Shown: positions 27,513 through 37,839 of the stretch, piece after piece
Layout of the letters: each line of letters opens with the position of its first letter
Numbering within the stretch: position 1 is the stretch's first letter
Assembly: GCA_018902385.1 (NCBI GenBank)
Contig: JABSSW010000022.1
Coordinates: 124,001-188,000, forward strand
Reading direction: 5' to 3'
DNA: 64,000 bases
Source of the DNA: Physcia stellaris
Lineage: Eukaryota; Ascomycota; Lecanoromycetes; Caliciales; Physciaceae
Made by a program: the position numbers and the translations under genes
Notes under the pieces: model-generated
Seen by the model: the letters and a program-made list of their open reading frames with translations, nothing else
What the model was told of the DNA's origin: nothing
Database searches by the model: none

Positions 27513-29355
27513 ATGACAGCCGCGGCAGCCTCATCTATAAGCACTTCCGCTCCTAACTTCCCAAATCCACCTACATGTAGCCTCTGGGGCCCTGTGAAAG
27601 CGGACCCGGATATTGCCGGTACCGGCGTAAGAACTATGGTGATGATCAGATGCATTCTGTCGGCTAAAGACCGATTTACAGGTTCTCATCAGCTTTACGC
27701 TCTCTGCCTATCTCACTCTATTCCTCGTCATCGTACATTACCTGTTCGACGACCATGTTACAACAAATCCAATTGACCGGAGATTCATCGACTTTGTCAC
27801 TCCCCGAGCATGGAACAACAGCAAGGCAGTATCAAAGAAATGGACCAAGGCCCTTGAAAGCGCCGTGCTTCTATACAGTGATACTCAGGTGGTCACTGGC
27901 ATGGCAATCCTCCTTACAGGGTATATTCAGCTTCCCTCAGGAATCTCGTCTTACCACTGGCAAGTTATTGTCGATCTCGCATGGTTCTCGACCCTAAGCC
28001 ATTTGGCAACACTTACTGCATTGCGTGGCTACTTTCGTAAGCGAACTAGAATGGCAATTTGTCGAACCGGTTTTATGGGCGTTGTACTAGCGCTGCTTGC
28101 AACGGCTCTAGGTCCGACCGGATACATCTCGCAATTCGCGACATCAGCCGTTCCAGCGAAATGCTTATACTCGCCAAGTGCCTACACGGACATTACAAAG
28201 GCAGTGGGATACCAGCTCTCACCAGATGCGCTTCAAGCATATAACAAACCCTTGATAATACTCTCGCTTGCTTTCCTAGTCTCGATTTACGTGACAAGGG
28301 TCATTGGAATATTTGATACGGCTTCCACGCGAGCACAGAACTGGCTCAGATTTTTCCCAGGCCGCCAATTCAGGGAATTCTATGCTCCATTCACAAAAGA
28401 CAGTGGGTTAATCTCGCATGTACTAAGGGGATCCCTGACGATCACTTATGTGCTTTTAAGGGCGTGTTATGATATACATGGGTCTATGGTTTGGGAGGTG
28501 AGCATTGAGATTTACCAAAAGACGCTGTTATCATCACATGCTAAAACTCGGTCTTCTCAGATATTTTGGCTCAACGGCGGATTGGCATGGGGCACCTTAA
28601 GACTTGTCGCCTTACGAACTCAATCGAAGTCCTTAGGCGTGGGTGAAGGAGTTTGGGGATTCGGTCAGACCCTACCAATAGTGCTGTCTGTACTTCCATT
28701 ATGGTCCATCTACAGCTCTGTTTGCGGTGAGGTTGCTCCATCTCCATTTCCAAACGTATATCTAATGTTGGTAGAATTAGATTACTCCCATCCAAATCCG
28801 ACCACGGAACAGCCATGTCTACCCCGACATGAAGAAAGACCTGGCCAGGCTGACGTTCTCAACGAGCTTTGTAGAAGCCCTTGGTTCAACAGGCTAATTG
28901 CTCTAATGTTCGGCTTTGCGATGGTCATCCTTGCTGACATCCTCTATACTTTCCCCTCGTCGCCCATACACAACGAATTTTGGGACATGGATATTCTGGA
29001 ATATCGGCTCGTCCTGACATTTGTACTATCGGAATACATGATAAGAATAGGCTTCTGTACTAGTATACTGATCATCTTCGCAGCTTTGTGTTTGGGCTTT
29101 ACCACAGGACGAATCGTGGTTCCAAACAAGCTTACGCAATGGCTAACCAGACTTGACTATCTTGACGAAAGGGAATGTCATGTCCTCCGAGAGTTTTTCT
29201 GGGCCTTGATCTTGGTTTGGCTGATTGCACTTGTCGCCATCTTTGATTGGTTTGAGTTTCTGAAGGTAGACGCTGCTTATGGTCGTTCCTTGGGCCTCTT
29301 TCTTGGTATCGGTGAAGGTCCTCGTCGGCATCCTCGATTGGTACCCAGTTCTTAA
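27513..29355 (+). CDS. Polytopic membrane protein of unknown function
   Basis: Exon 1 (27513-27626) is a soluble N-terminus (MTAAAASSISTSAPNFPNPP). A 55-nt intron follows, and the frame then runs from 27682. A 63-nt segment at 28498-28560 has perfect splice signals (GAG|GTGAGC, a GCTAAAAC branch, TTCTCAG) and its length is a multiple of three, so it is probably a third-position intron that also reads through. I count at least seven hydrophobic stretches, for example TLSAYLTLFLVIVHYLF, VTGMAILLTGYIQL, GFMGVVLALLATAL and ALILVWLIALVAIF. It resembles large families of uncharacterised multi-pass proteins in moulds, with no catalytic motif visible. The C-terminus is uncertain. The frame stops at 29355, but a 52-nt intron at 29266-29317 would instead continue into VLVGILDWYPVLKSDAAIV and stop at 29509. 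Confidence is moderate for the exact ends and higher for the gene. Confidence 0.7.
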
Positions 29356-29509
29356 GTCAGATGCTGCTATCGTCCGTGGAGTCTACCGGCATTTTGTCCA
29401 AGTACTATTCGAAGCACTATATCTTTGTCTAGTTATGGATTTTGTCCGGGTGTGGTGCGATTATGCTACTCAGATATCATATCCCAAATCCAATCCCGAA
29501 TTTTCTTAG

Positions 29510-30971
29510 TGGCAACCCAGAAACCTGTCCATGGAAAAAAGCATAGGCATTTGATAAAGAAGTCTTCGTCTCTATATTTCTTCCCAATTCAGGTGAAGGT
29601 AGGTTTGAGGCAGGGGGTCGATAAACTCTTGCACCACTACCAGGCCGGGATAGCGCCATCTGCCGACATCACGCAACTGCTATTGCGTGCGAATGGCGCG
29701 ATTCCCGAGACCAGGTGGGTTAGTCAGGTATGTTCATCTTTGGGAGGTGTTTTTCCGACACGCCGCAATCCAGCCCTCAATCGGTACGAATCTTTATGAC
29801 TGGGCGTCAGCTTTCCCATAAATCGGTTGGTGATGTATTCACGCTATGGTGGCCTAGCTTGAGGATACACGACATCTGCTAAGATTACCTTTGGGCCTCG
29901 ATCAGCTTTGTGTATTCGCCGTCCCGTGTGCATGGCATTGCTGCTGCAGTCTGACCAACCTTTAATCTAAGTTGTTGTTCAAGTCTGGCTTTGATCGCTG
30001 TCACGGGCAGGTTCCTAAATCGTTCGTACCACCACCACCACGGAGAATTTTACCGTGAGCAAACAGGGTCAAACATTCTTTTTCTTTGCTGAGGACAGCC
30101 ACTGTAGCTATCACTAGATCCCTAGTACTCCATATGCTACCAGTACTAGGAATTCGTGGATGTCAGGCCCCCAGACAGACCTCCAACGAAGGCAAACGCC
30201 GACTGAAGGCTCCGTCGTTGGGCTCGAGGAACAGTCTTTTTGATGGTCGAGATCACGTTGTCTGCCCAGTCCAATCACCAATCTCTGATGGAAATTGTGT
30301 AAGGTTAGTGTGGACCACAAGAGCACAGCAGGGGGCGTGGTCTCAGTCGCCATGGATCGTCGTCAGATCCGCAGACCGTATAGGAGATATGATGCAAAAG
30401 TGAGATTGACATGCCGTCCACGGTTCCAGATCAAATGGCGACATTTAACCTTCGTGCCATGTACGTCAATAAGCCGGATAACCGGGTACACAGTCTCTGA
30501 AGTAGTCTCATGAGGTTAGAAAATGCGATACCAAAGTGGAATTGGTATGGCGTCGAAAGGTCCAGATCGGTACCAGATCGAATTGCGACATGAAATCTTC
30601 CCGCCATGTACGTCAACACTCCGGATAATCGGATCCATGGTCTCATGTGGATGTATGAAGCAGTCCCATGAGGCTAGCGGAGAATTTCCGGCTGCCAGCT
30701 ATGTGCGAAGGACGGTGAAAGCACCACGCAGGTGGAGACCGTTCATTGGATCGTCCAAGTGATAGATGACACTCACGCCTAGATGCCATAAGTGGCCATA
30801 ATGGCGTGCGAGAGACGTCGTTGGGGGTCTTGGGAGGATATATAAATGCCTCGTGTCCACCGTTGGGCAACAAAAACCATCTCAAGTCGTCTCCAAAGAA
30901 TACAGTGAAAGACGCCTGTTTTTATAAGCATCATCCGTGTGGCCTAAACCAACACAAGCCCGTCATCCGAC
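29510..30971. other. Intergenic, with a diverged tandem duplication
   Basis: No convincing gene. The main structure is the pair of similar segments described separately at 30390-30676. The right end is the promoter of the small secreted protein. Confidence 0.55.
30390..30676. repeat. Two diverged copies of a 130-150 bp tandem repeat
   Basis: The segments ~30390-30517 and ~30527-30676 share the same order of words: a GATxCAAAGTG-like start, GGTTCCAGATC or GGTCCAGATC, a GCGACAT-like word, GCCATGTACGTCAA, CCGGATAA and GTCTCATG, closing in CCCATGAGGCTA or TCTCATGAGGTTA. Copy 2 is a little longer. The match is by eye and imperfect. No coding role is seen. It could be a decayed local duplication or part of an old mobile sequence. 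Confidence 0.6.
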
Positions 30972-31725
30972 ATGCACGCCTTCACGACCGTGGTACCATT
31001 GGTGCTGAGCGTCCTCGCTGTTGCTCTCCCAGCAGAGCTCCAGGAGAGAGGATCTACTCCGTATACTGATACTGTAAGACTCCGTTTGTCCACCGACCTT
31101 TCGCTCAACCATCTAAACATTGGAACAGTTCGATGATCTCAAGACCAGTGTCGTGGCACCCCAATTGTTTCCTGTAGGCCTCTATCACGGCATCAAATAC
31201 GGCGGCGTCGTTGTGCTAGTAAGTCCAAACCATGCCTTTATTTTATGCTCTTCGTTAGCTTCCTGTATCTAAACCCACAACCCACAGCGACCGATCGAGG
31301 GAGCAGCGAGCGTAGTCCCCCACTCGAAGCCCCAACAAGCCGGCGCCGCAGGCCCCATCGACCTCCTCCAACTCGGCCAACTCACCCTGAACACCTACGC
31401 CCAGCTCGTCCGCGGGCCAGGCGTCAAGTCCTTCGACCTGCAAAGCTTCTACTTCGGCCTCGGCACTGACACCGGCACCACCGAGGGCCTGGCGCAGGGA
31501 GGCACCCTCGCAGTGACCGGCTTTGATGTCAAGGGCAACCAGGTCCCGACCGTCAGTCTATCGTACGCGCCCAAGGGGAGCCAGAATCAGCCGCTCAAGC
31601 TTGCTGTGCTTCCGAGCTCGTATCGGAATCTGGCTAATGTGTCGATTGGCGTTGCGACTAGTTCGCCGCTTACGGAGAGGACTTATATTGCTCTTGATGA
31701 TGTTAAACATGTCAATTATTCTTGA
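30972..31725 (+). CDS. Small secreted protein of unknown function
   Basis: Three exons (30972-31073, 31129-31218, 31288-31725; introns of 55 and 69 nt, all phase 0) give 209 residues. The N-terminus is a clear signal peptide (MHAFTTVVPLVLSVLAVALP), probably cut near AELQERG, where the Arg might also serve as a propeptide site. After that comes FDDLKTSVVAPQ and the short motif YHGIKYGGVVV, of a kind I recall from secreted ascomycete proteins with a PxPYxGLxYxGF-like signature. The core LLQLGQLTLNTYAQLV and a beta-rich C-terminal half (QSFYFGLGTD, GGTLAVTGFDVKGN) suggest a jelly-roll or beta-sandwich fold. The mature part has no cysteine. The exons are GC-rich and well spliced. An effector or cell-wall role is possible but not shown by sequence. 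Confidence 0.8.
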
Positions 31726-32471
31726 GAGGATATGTGGAAGGATGGTGAAGTGGTGGGATATTGGGGCGAGGGAAGTGATGTGATGATTCTGAATATCTTT
31801 AGAAATGCCAGTCTTTACTGATTGCGTCTGAATAACTACCATGTGCCTGCATATCGCTGTTTTTCTGACAAATAAGGACAGAAAGGAAAGCGAGAAAGTT
31901 ACCAAGTCACTTGACCTCGCGTAGGAGAGGTATCGAGGCTTGGCATAACAAAGAAGTGTGCTAGAGAAATCTACTTAAGCCTCACGAATCACGATGATCA
32001 TATACCTGAGCAAATGTGTTTTCCTGCTCGTAGCTCTTCTATTTCACGATGATCGTATGCTTGAGCAAGAGTGTATTCCAAACCATGGCCCTTTGGAAGT
32101 GTCCTGCTGGAGGACAAACGAGTATCATTAGCAATGACTATAAATTGTGTAAAGCCTTGCTTGGGCAGCTCAACCTACCTCTGCTAGTTCTCTGTAAATT
32201 CAAATGCATGTCAAAGCTTTTGTTTCGCATTGACATGTGTCCTGCCCCGTGCTGCCTTCGACAGCTAGGATGAACCGCACGTCCGCATAGATATTCGATA
32301 GCTAGACGTAAGAGGTCGAGAAGGAGACTGATAAGCTGTTGGGGTCGATGACATCAAGGCCATTCAATGTTAGGTCGGATTCCTGCGGTTGTTCTGGGAA
32401 GCGAAGACTATGTAAGTACACTTGCTCGCGCAGTAAGCTGGACCAAGCTGTGCTTATGCTATGTGTCCCTC
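31726..32471. other. Convergent intergenic region, no gene seen
   Basis: About 750 nt between the 3' ends of the secreted-protein gene and the F-box-like gene. Two similar short phrases, 'ACGATGATCATATACCTGAG' at ~31990 and 'ACGATGATCGTATGCTTGAG' at ~32046, are a small local duplication. Nothing else was seen. Confidence 0.55.
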
Positions 32472-33914
32472 TCATAGCACACATACATGGCATCCGCTGT
32501 TGTTGGGATAATAGCTACCATTAATCAATCGTGGCGTATAATTGGAGGGATACCACATAGATTTCCAGGATTGGACATCAGGTTCTTCCTCAAGCGTTTG
32601 ATTAGGAACCCATTGCATGATCTCAAGAAGAAGAGGGGAAAGGGACCGTGTCCGGTACGTATTTCCTCCACTTTGATGCATTATCAAAGAGTCCAGCCGA
32701 ATGTAATGCAATCGTAGTGAATTGCCAAACTCCTTGCTCACATCCTCCCAAGATCTCAAGGTATCTGAGGCTTGTAAATGTATGTACGCAAGAGAGAGTT
32801 CACGAAGGGTGTGTCTATGGTTGTGACAGAGTGATACCAGGCTGTCCGCGTGCAGACAAATGTGTGATAGATCCAGAGAGGTAAGCTTTGGCCATAAAGC
32901 TCCTGAGAACATAATATCCCAGTCATTGCTGGTCAAATAATCCATGCTTAACGACAAGTGATGTAAATCTTGGGCATCCTTGACGCCTTCAGCAAAAGCT
33001 ATTAAGTATGGACGGGTTGGTTTAGAATTGACGAAGGCCTCTGATTCTTCGTCGCCACTCCGGCAGTGAAATTTCAAGCAGTTCAGTGACCGAAAGAGAC
33101 TGGGGAACCATGAAAGAGGACTTTCTGCGAACCATAGGGTCAGTGGAACCATGGTCCTACAGTGGAAATGCGTTAAGCGTGCATTTTGCGTTGAGATCGC
33201 CTTCATCAAGGACTCGATTGCCCGCGGATCCCAAGTGTGGCCTTGGCCAAGTCCCTCGAAACCGTAAGTTGGGGCGGGAGAGTAAACGTGCTTCCGAAAC
33301 TTTGCAGCCATGGAACTATACCATGAGAATTCGTTCACGCGTCTTGCAAACCGGTGATCGATTTCGAGGATTGAGATATGGATCAGGTTGGGTAAACGCT
33401 GAAGACCGGCACAGAGGATTCGATAATCACTTTGTTCATCGAAAATCCGCTGCTGGTCGAGTTGCAGCTGGCTGTGCTTCTTTCTACTTTCTGTAACGAA
33501 CAGGGGCCACTCTGCCTCGCCTACTACGACGTCTTCGTCTGGGACTATGTGTTTGTACTTGTAGTACTGTTCGTTCTGCGGCAAGGACCACATCGGCAGA
33601 AACTGGCTTGCATCGTATACTAGCTCAGAAATCCCCAATGCGAAAAGCGGGTTGCTAGTGATAGCCTCGAAGATTTCCATAAATTCTGTCTGGGGCCTGA
33701 AGTATACGCGCTGAAACAACCAGCGGGCAATGATGTCAGACCACTGGTGGCGAACCAGACGAGCTATCTTAGCTACGGTAATAGACAGAGGCCGAAGGCA
33801 TTCAATCAGGATCTCTTCGGGTAGCCTCTGAATATGGTTAATGGTGCCCGAAGGCAGGGCATCAGAAGAGTCGTCCATCGAATGAAGTGTGCGGGGAGAG
33901 ACTTTGAGTGCCAT
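32472..33914 (-). CDS. F-box-like protein with LRR-like C-terminal part
   Basis: A single open frame of 480 residues starts at an ATG. Residues ~28-75 (IQRLPEEILIECLRPL, then KIARLVRHQWSDIIARWLFQ) have the pattern of an F-box, which binds Skp1 in SCF ubiquitin ligases. The remainder is rich in Leu and aromatic residues, with LRR-like strings such as LHHLSLSMDYLTSNDWDIM, LTSLDLSHICLHADSLVSLC and TLRELSLAYIHLQAS, the form of substrate-binding halves in many mould F-box proteins. Such families are large and species-specific, so the substrate cannot be inferred. The final ~30 residues are less well supported, since an intron near the end could alter them. The frame is intact. Confidence 0.75.
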   Translation of the reverse strand: MALKVSPRTLHSMDDSSDALPSGTINHIQRLPEEILIECLRPLSITVAKIARLVRHQWSDIIARWLFQRVYFRPQTEFMEIFEAITSNPLFALGISELVYDASQFLPMWSLPQNEQYYKYKHIVPDEDVVVGEAEWPLFVTESRKKHSQLQLDQQRIFDEQSDYRILCAGLQRLPNLIHISILEIDHRFARRVNEFSWYSSMAAKFRKHVYSPAPTYGFEGLGQGHTWDPRAIESLMKAISTQNARLTHFHCRTMVPLTLWFAESPLSWFPSLFRSLNCLKFHCRSGDEESEAFVNSKPTRPYLIAFAEGVKDAQDLHHLSLSMDYLTSNDWDIMFSGALWPKLTSLDLSHICLHADSLVSLCHNHRHTLRELSLAYIHLQASDTLRSWEDVSKEFGNSLRLHYIRLDSLIMHQSGGNTYRTRSLSPLLLEIMQWVPNQTLEEEPDVQSWKSMWYPSNYTPRLINGSYYPNNSGCHVCVL

Positions 33915-34567
33915 GTGACAAGTAGAGCGGCTGGTAGATGGAAAATACCGTTAATTATAATGAGTCTGAGGGATGTCCAGAGGTGATAATTCGCTTCGGT
34001 TGTAGTCGAGTCACCTGGTGACATCGATTTGTGAACTTCCCATGATCATTGCAGACGCAGAGGCGCAAATGAGACCTTGATCTGTTGCACACGATCACTA
34101 GACAGACACAGGATTTGTGAAACCAGATTCAGGCGTGAATTGGATGCCTCAAAGCAAATCGGGCGGAGGTGGAGTGAAGAGAAGTCAAGATCGTGGTTCT
34201 GGCGAAGTCGCTACTCGGCTTCCTAGGGAAGTGCACACTTGCTCTACCCTTACCCTAGACACAGCCAAAGATACATGTAGCTCGGACTTGCGCTTTGATT
34301 GACTAGGGCTGGCCTTGGCGTGCACTTCCTAGGGAAGAGCATTTCCACGTACTCGTGAGTCAGCATATATCCTGATCAACTGATTGGGCTCAAGTCTGGA
34401 TATAGAACTGGAAAGGCAGATTACATATACTACATTTGGCTATATCCTCGTATGCGTTTGACACGTTTACCAACATCTCACAATCTCAATCCGTCAATCA
34501 AAATGCAAGGCGCATCTGTGCTTCTGTAATCTGTCAACCAGATTCAAACTTAAGCAGCTTGGCCATC
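33915..34567. other. Divergent intergenic region
   Basis: About 650 nt between the starts of the F-box-like gene (minus) and the dihydroorotate dehydrogenase-like gene (plus), so both promoters lie here. A 15-nt phrase, CTTCCTAGGGAAGTG at ~34219, returns as CTTCCTAGGGAAGAG at ~34325. Confidence 0.55.
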
Positions 34568-35698
34568 ATGTCTCTCTACTTCAGTCCTCCATTACTAAAT
34601 TCCGCCAATCCTTGGGCTACCACGAAAGAGGATCTGAAGGTTCTATACGACTCCCCACACACGGGCGCGGTCACGATCCGTACAGCTATTTTTGGCGGGT
34701 TTGCTCATGATGACAGGATTCATCAGTATCGTTTCTTTGGCAAGGGTGAGTCTCCCCGCCTCCTTTAGAGTTATCCTATATCTTGCCATGGGCTATCAAA
34801 TGTCTTCCACAACAGTGGGCCCACAACAGTGGACCAAGGGGTTCATTACATGCACAATGTGAATCTTATAAGGTCATCAGGCACGAAACCATCGAGTCTG
34901 AATACGCTTGGCTACAGTCCTGTCAGTTTCGAAGATTATTGCTCGACAATAATGGATATTGTGTCTCGAGACAGTAAACCATGCCATCTGAAGAAGCCCG
35001 TCATATTTTCTGTGACAGGATCTCCGCAAGAAATACAGCTCTACTACCGCAGATTATGCCAGCTTCAGACGACGACACAGACGAGGTTACTGATGGAGAT
35101 CAATCTTTCCTGCCCCAATATTATAGGAAAAGAACCTCCCGCCTACTCTCATGATTCTCTGGTCCTCTATTTACAAGCGTTACGCCACACAATTGACGAG
35201 GACGCCAAAGCCGGTGTAGAGGTAGGCATCAAGCTGCCACCATACACCCACAAGTCCCAATATGATACGCTCATCTCAGCGCTGCTCAGCGTCACTCCGT
35301 GCCCGTTACGGTTCATCACCTCGACAAACACGCTCGGCTCCTGCCTCTATCTATCCGACGATCTTTCCCCAGCCATCTACTCAGAGACTGGTACCGGTAT
35401 AAGTGGTCTGGCTGGCGATGCATTACATCCACTAGCCCTGGGCAACGTGAGGACGATTCGATCAATGCTTGATTTGCAGCCGTCTTTGAAGGATATCAGT
35501 ATCATTGGTGTAGGCGGGGTCTCTGACGGAGCTAGCTTCAATCGTATGAGAGCCGTTGGGGTTGATGCAGTTGCTGTAGGGACTGCCCTTGGCAGGCAAG
35601 GTGTGGAGGTGTTCTCCAAGATCCTTAGGGAGGAACAGGAACTGAAAGAGAGGAACTACGAGCCAAAGGTGAACTCGCTTAGGGCATCGAAGCTCTGA
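34568..35698 (+). CDS. Class-1A-type dihydroorotate dehydrogenase (cytosolic)
   Basis: Two exons (34568-34745 and 34830-35698) with an 84-nt intron give 348 residues. The acceptor at 34829 is chosen over the one at 34815 because only it keeps frame. The protein is a TIM-barrel flavoenzyme: NPWATTKEDLKVLYDSPHTG at the N-terminus, SLNTLGY near residue 83, INLSCPN (Cys ~154, the catalytic base loop in class 1A enzymes), GIKLPPYT, TNTLGS, GLAGDALHPLALGNV and IIGVGGVSDG before the FMN-phosphate loop VGTALGRQG. It would oxidise dihydroorotate to orotate in pyrimidine synthesis, typically with fumarate as acceptor. There is no mitochondrial presequence or N-terminal membrane helix, unlike the class 2 enzyme most ascomycetes rely on. 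It may be a second, non-essential paralogue acting on another substrate. The fold is secure, the physiological substrate less so. Confidence 0.88.
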
Positions 35699-36140
35699 GT
35701 TCCATTTCCGGGGCCACGGACTTGACAACCATGATTCAAAGGCTTTGGAAGGACCGTGAGACCTTGCGGACAAGGCCTCTCTCCAAGTAAGTGGCGCTCG
35801 ATCTGCCATGTGGGTACAGGCCCCCTTTTCCACCGTCGCTAGATCAACAATCCGTCAGCCGAAGTTCGACAGTACTGAGACAGTCTAGAATCGCGTTTCA
35901 TCAAAATGGTTGGTTCTATCGACAGAGCTCTATGTCGGATTTGCAGTATTATTTCAGACTCACCCGATGAGTTGAAGATCATGCTCGAAATATTTAGCAG
36001 TGCACCGTGGCAACAAAGAGTATTGATCTAGCAGTGTCATACCCTCAGCTGTGAAGAAGATACACCAGATATCTTCTGAGGTCGAATAGCTGCCGACTCA
36101 CATATATTTAGTGTCTGAACGATATCACTGCCTAGCCCCT
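35699..36140. other. Convergent intergenic region
   Basis: About 440 nt with no recognised feature, between the ends of the dehydrogenase gene (plus) and the GPI-type protein gene (minus). Confidence 0.55.
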
Positions 36141-36661
36141 TCACGATAATGCTGCAATGTCCAGAGTGGCAGCGGCCATCACGCCAACTAGAACAGCAGC
36201 GACCGAAAGGTGACTTCCTGCAGCCCCAGTGCTTTGGCTAGGCAATAGTGCTGACGCCGTAGTCGATGTGTTCTCCTCATTCGGTGTGGTTGGCGAAAGC
36301 TTCGGCAAATCCGTGGCAATATCTTCTGCTGGCGCTGCTGTCATTGCCTCCGTGCTCATCGAACTCACGAAACCCTCACTATTTGATTCAGGTACGCTCA
36401 CTGTAGATCCTACTGAGGTGTTCAAGAGTGCTATACCGGTGTCACTCATGCTAGGCTTGTAATTATCGGTCTGAATGATCCGGAGGGAATGATCAGACGG
36501 AGTTGACCAGTGTTGAGTTACCGATACGGGAGGCGAATAGAGTCCATGTGTATTGTACTCGTAGGGGAATTTACTCGAGTTGCGTACTCAGGCACTTGCG
36601 CGGAAGTCAGAGTGAAGAGAGCGATGGAGATAGAAACAGTCAGAGAGTGGTGAAAGTACAT
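36141..36661 (-). CDS. Small GPI-anchored surface protein (candidate)
   Basis: I join two exons (36575-36661 and 36141-36470) across a 104-nt intron (CGA|GTAAAT donor, CTGATC branch, ATTCAG acceptor, phase 0) to give 138 residues. Exon 1 encodes a textbook signal peptide (MYFHHSLTVSISIALFTLTS, cut near AQVPEYA). Exon 2 is Ser/Thr/Pro-rich with two N-glycosylation sequons, and it ends in a small-residue site followed by a hydrophobic tail (STGAAGSHLSVAAVLVGVMA), the layout of a GPI attachment signal. Together these predict a heavily O-glycosylated cell-surface or wall protein. The intron is inferred, but it unites a signal peptide with a GPI tail in one frame, which is unlikely by chance. Family unknown. 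Confidence 0.58.
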
Positions 36662-37839
36662 GCTGAAAGACCGATAGCCAATTTCGGGAGTCCATAGCAG
36701 GGGATGCAGGAACACAGAACTGTGCGGCAAGAGGCAAGGCATTATTTGAAGGCTCTACACTGAAGAGGAAAGAACACGCTATGAAGCTCGAGAAGGTGGC
36801 TTCAGCTCTTCGAAACTCCATGACCGCAATAGATCCTATCAACATCTAGCTATGGGTGAACAGACCATACTGAGTTTTGGGGCTCATCGCCCTCGCGAGG
36901 CAGTCGATCGCGAACCCCATGTCAAGACACTGGTATGCTTTACACCATCGATATTAGCAATTATAGCAGCTGGGAGTGTCAAGATCCGAGATTACTTGTG
37001 GTTCGAATACAGCGCAGATGAATTCATAGCGTTCCGCAGCTGGGGACAAGAGGATGAGATTTGATCCTCGAAATAAGGGGTTTTTGAACCAAGTAGATTG
37101 TACCTGGTATGGCACATCTGGGCTGCTGCCGATCTTCCAGACTGGGCACAGGCCGCGGATTTGGAGAGCAGTTCAGCCTGGAGCAAAATGGTTCGCTGTC
37201 AGAATTCCGATTGTGGGACAAATCCAAGCCAGCACTGTGCGCAAGTTTCGTCATCCGTTTGCTTCGGAAGATTAAGAAGCATGAAACTGTCTGTAGTATG
37301 GCTCATGTTTCTCGAGAGGTGGATGGGACAATCCTCCCAACTCAGCCTCAAGAGCCCTAATCTTGTCAAAACGACCAAAGCCACGAAAATTCACTGTCAA
37401 ACCATGCAGATCTCGGAGTTTTCTAGAATGACAATGATCAGATGTACACACAGATTGTCTCATCGGGTAAGTTCTGTGATCCATCGTGCTCGATGGCTCG
37501 GAGGATGTCGAACCACTTCCAGACCAGGTTCGGATTAGCCATCAGCCCAGAGCGCCGTGAAAACAACAGATAAAGGTAAAGATTCAGAATATGTCCAACA
37601 ATGACGAGGCTGTCGTTCCTGCATGGATTAGAGGGTGAATCCCCAAAGAAATGTGAAAGCAAGCTAGCCCTCGGGACCGCCGGGCCGAAACCCCAGGCGC
37701 GTCAGGCACCTGCGACGCGTATTGAAGCTGTGGGGTAATAATGGAATTACTCCATTTGACGTCAGATATCCTAGTAATGGTATTGACAGAGGCAAGAGCC
37801 TAACGACAACGAAGATCCAAAATAGAAACAATTGTCAAG
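36662..37839. other. Divergent intergenic region, no gene seen
   Basis: About 1.2 kb between the starts of the GPI-type gene (minus) and the PI31 gene (plus). Several overlapping open frames at ~37,050-37,540 show no family likeness and mutually contradictory coding signals. Confidence 0.5.

Noticed and set aside
36991-37015. TGGTTCGAATACAGC resembling a tRNA T-arm
   Set aside because: No matching acceptor, D-arm or anticodon stem could be paired around it.
37050-37540. Cluster of overlapping frames on both strands in the 36.7-37.8 kb interval
   Set aside because: They contradict one another, lack family likeness and have no matching splice signals.
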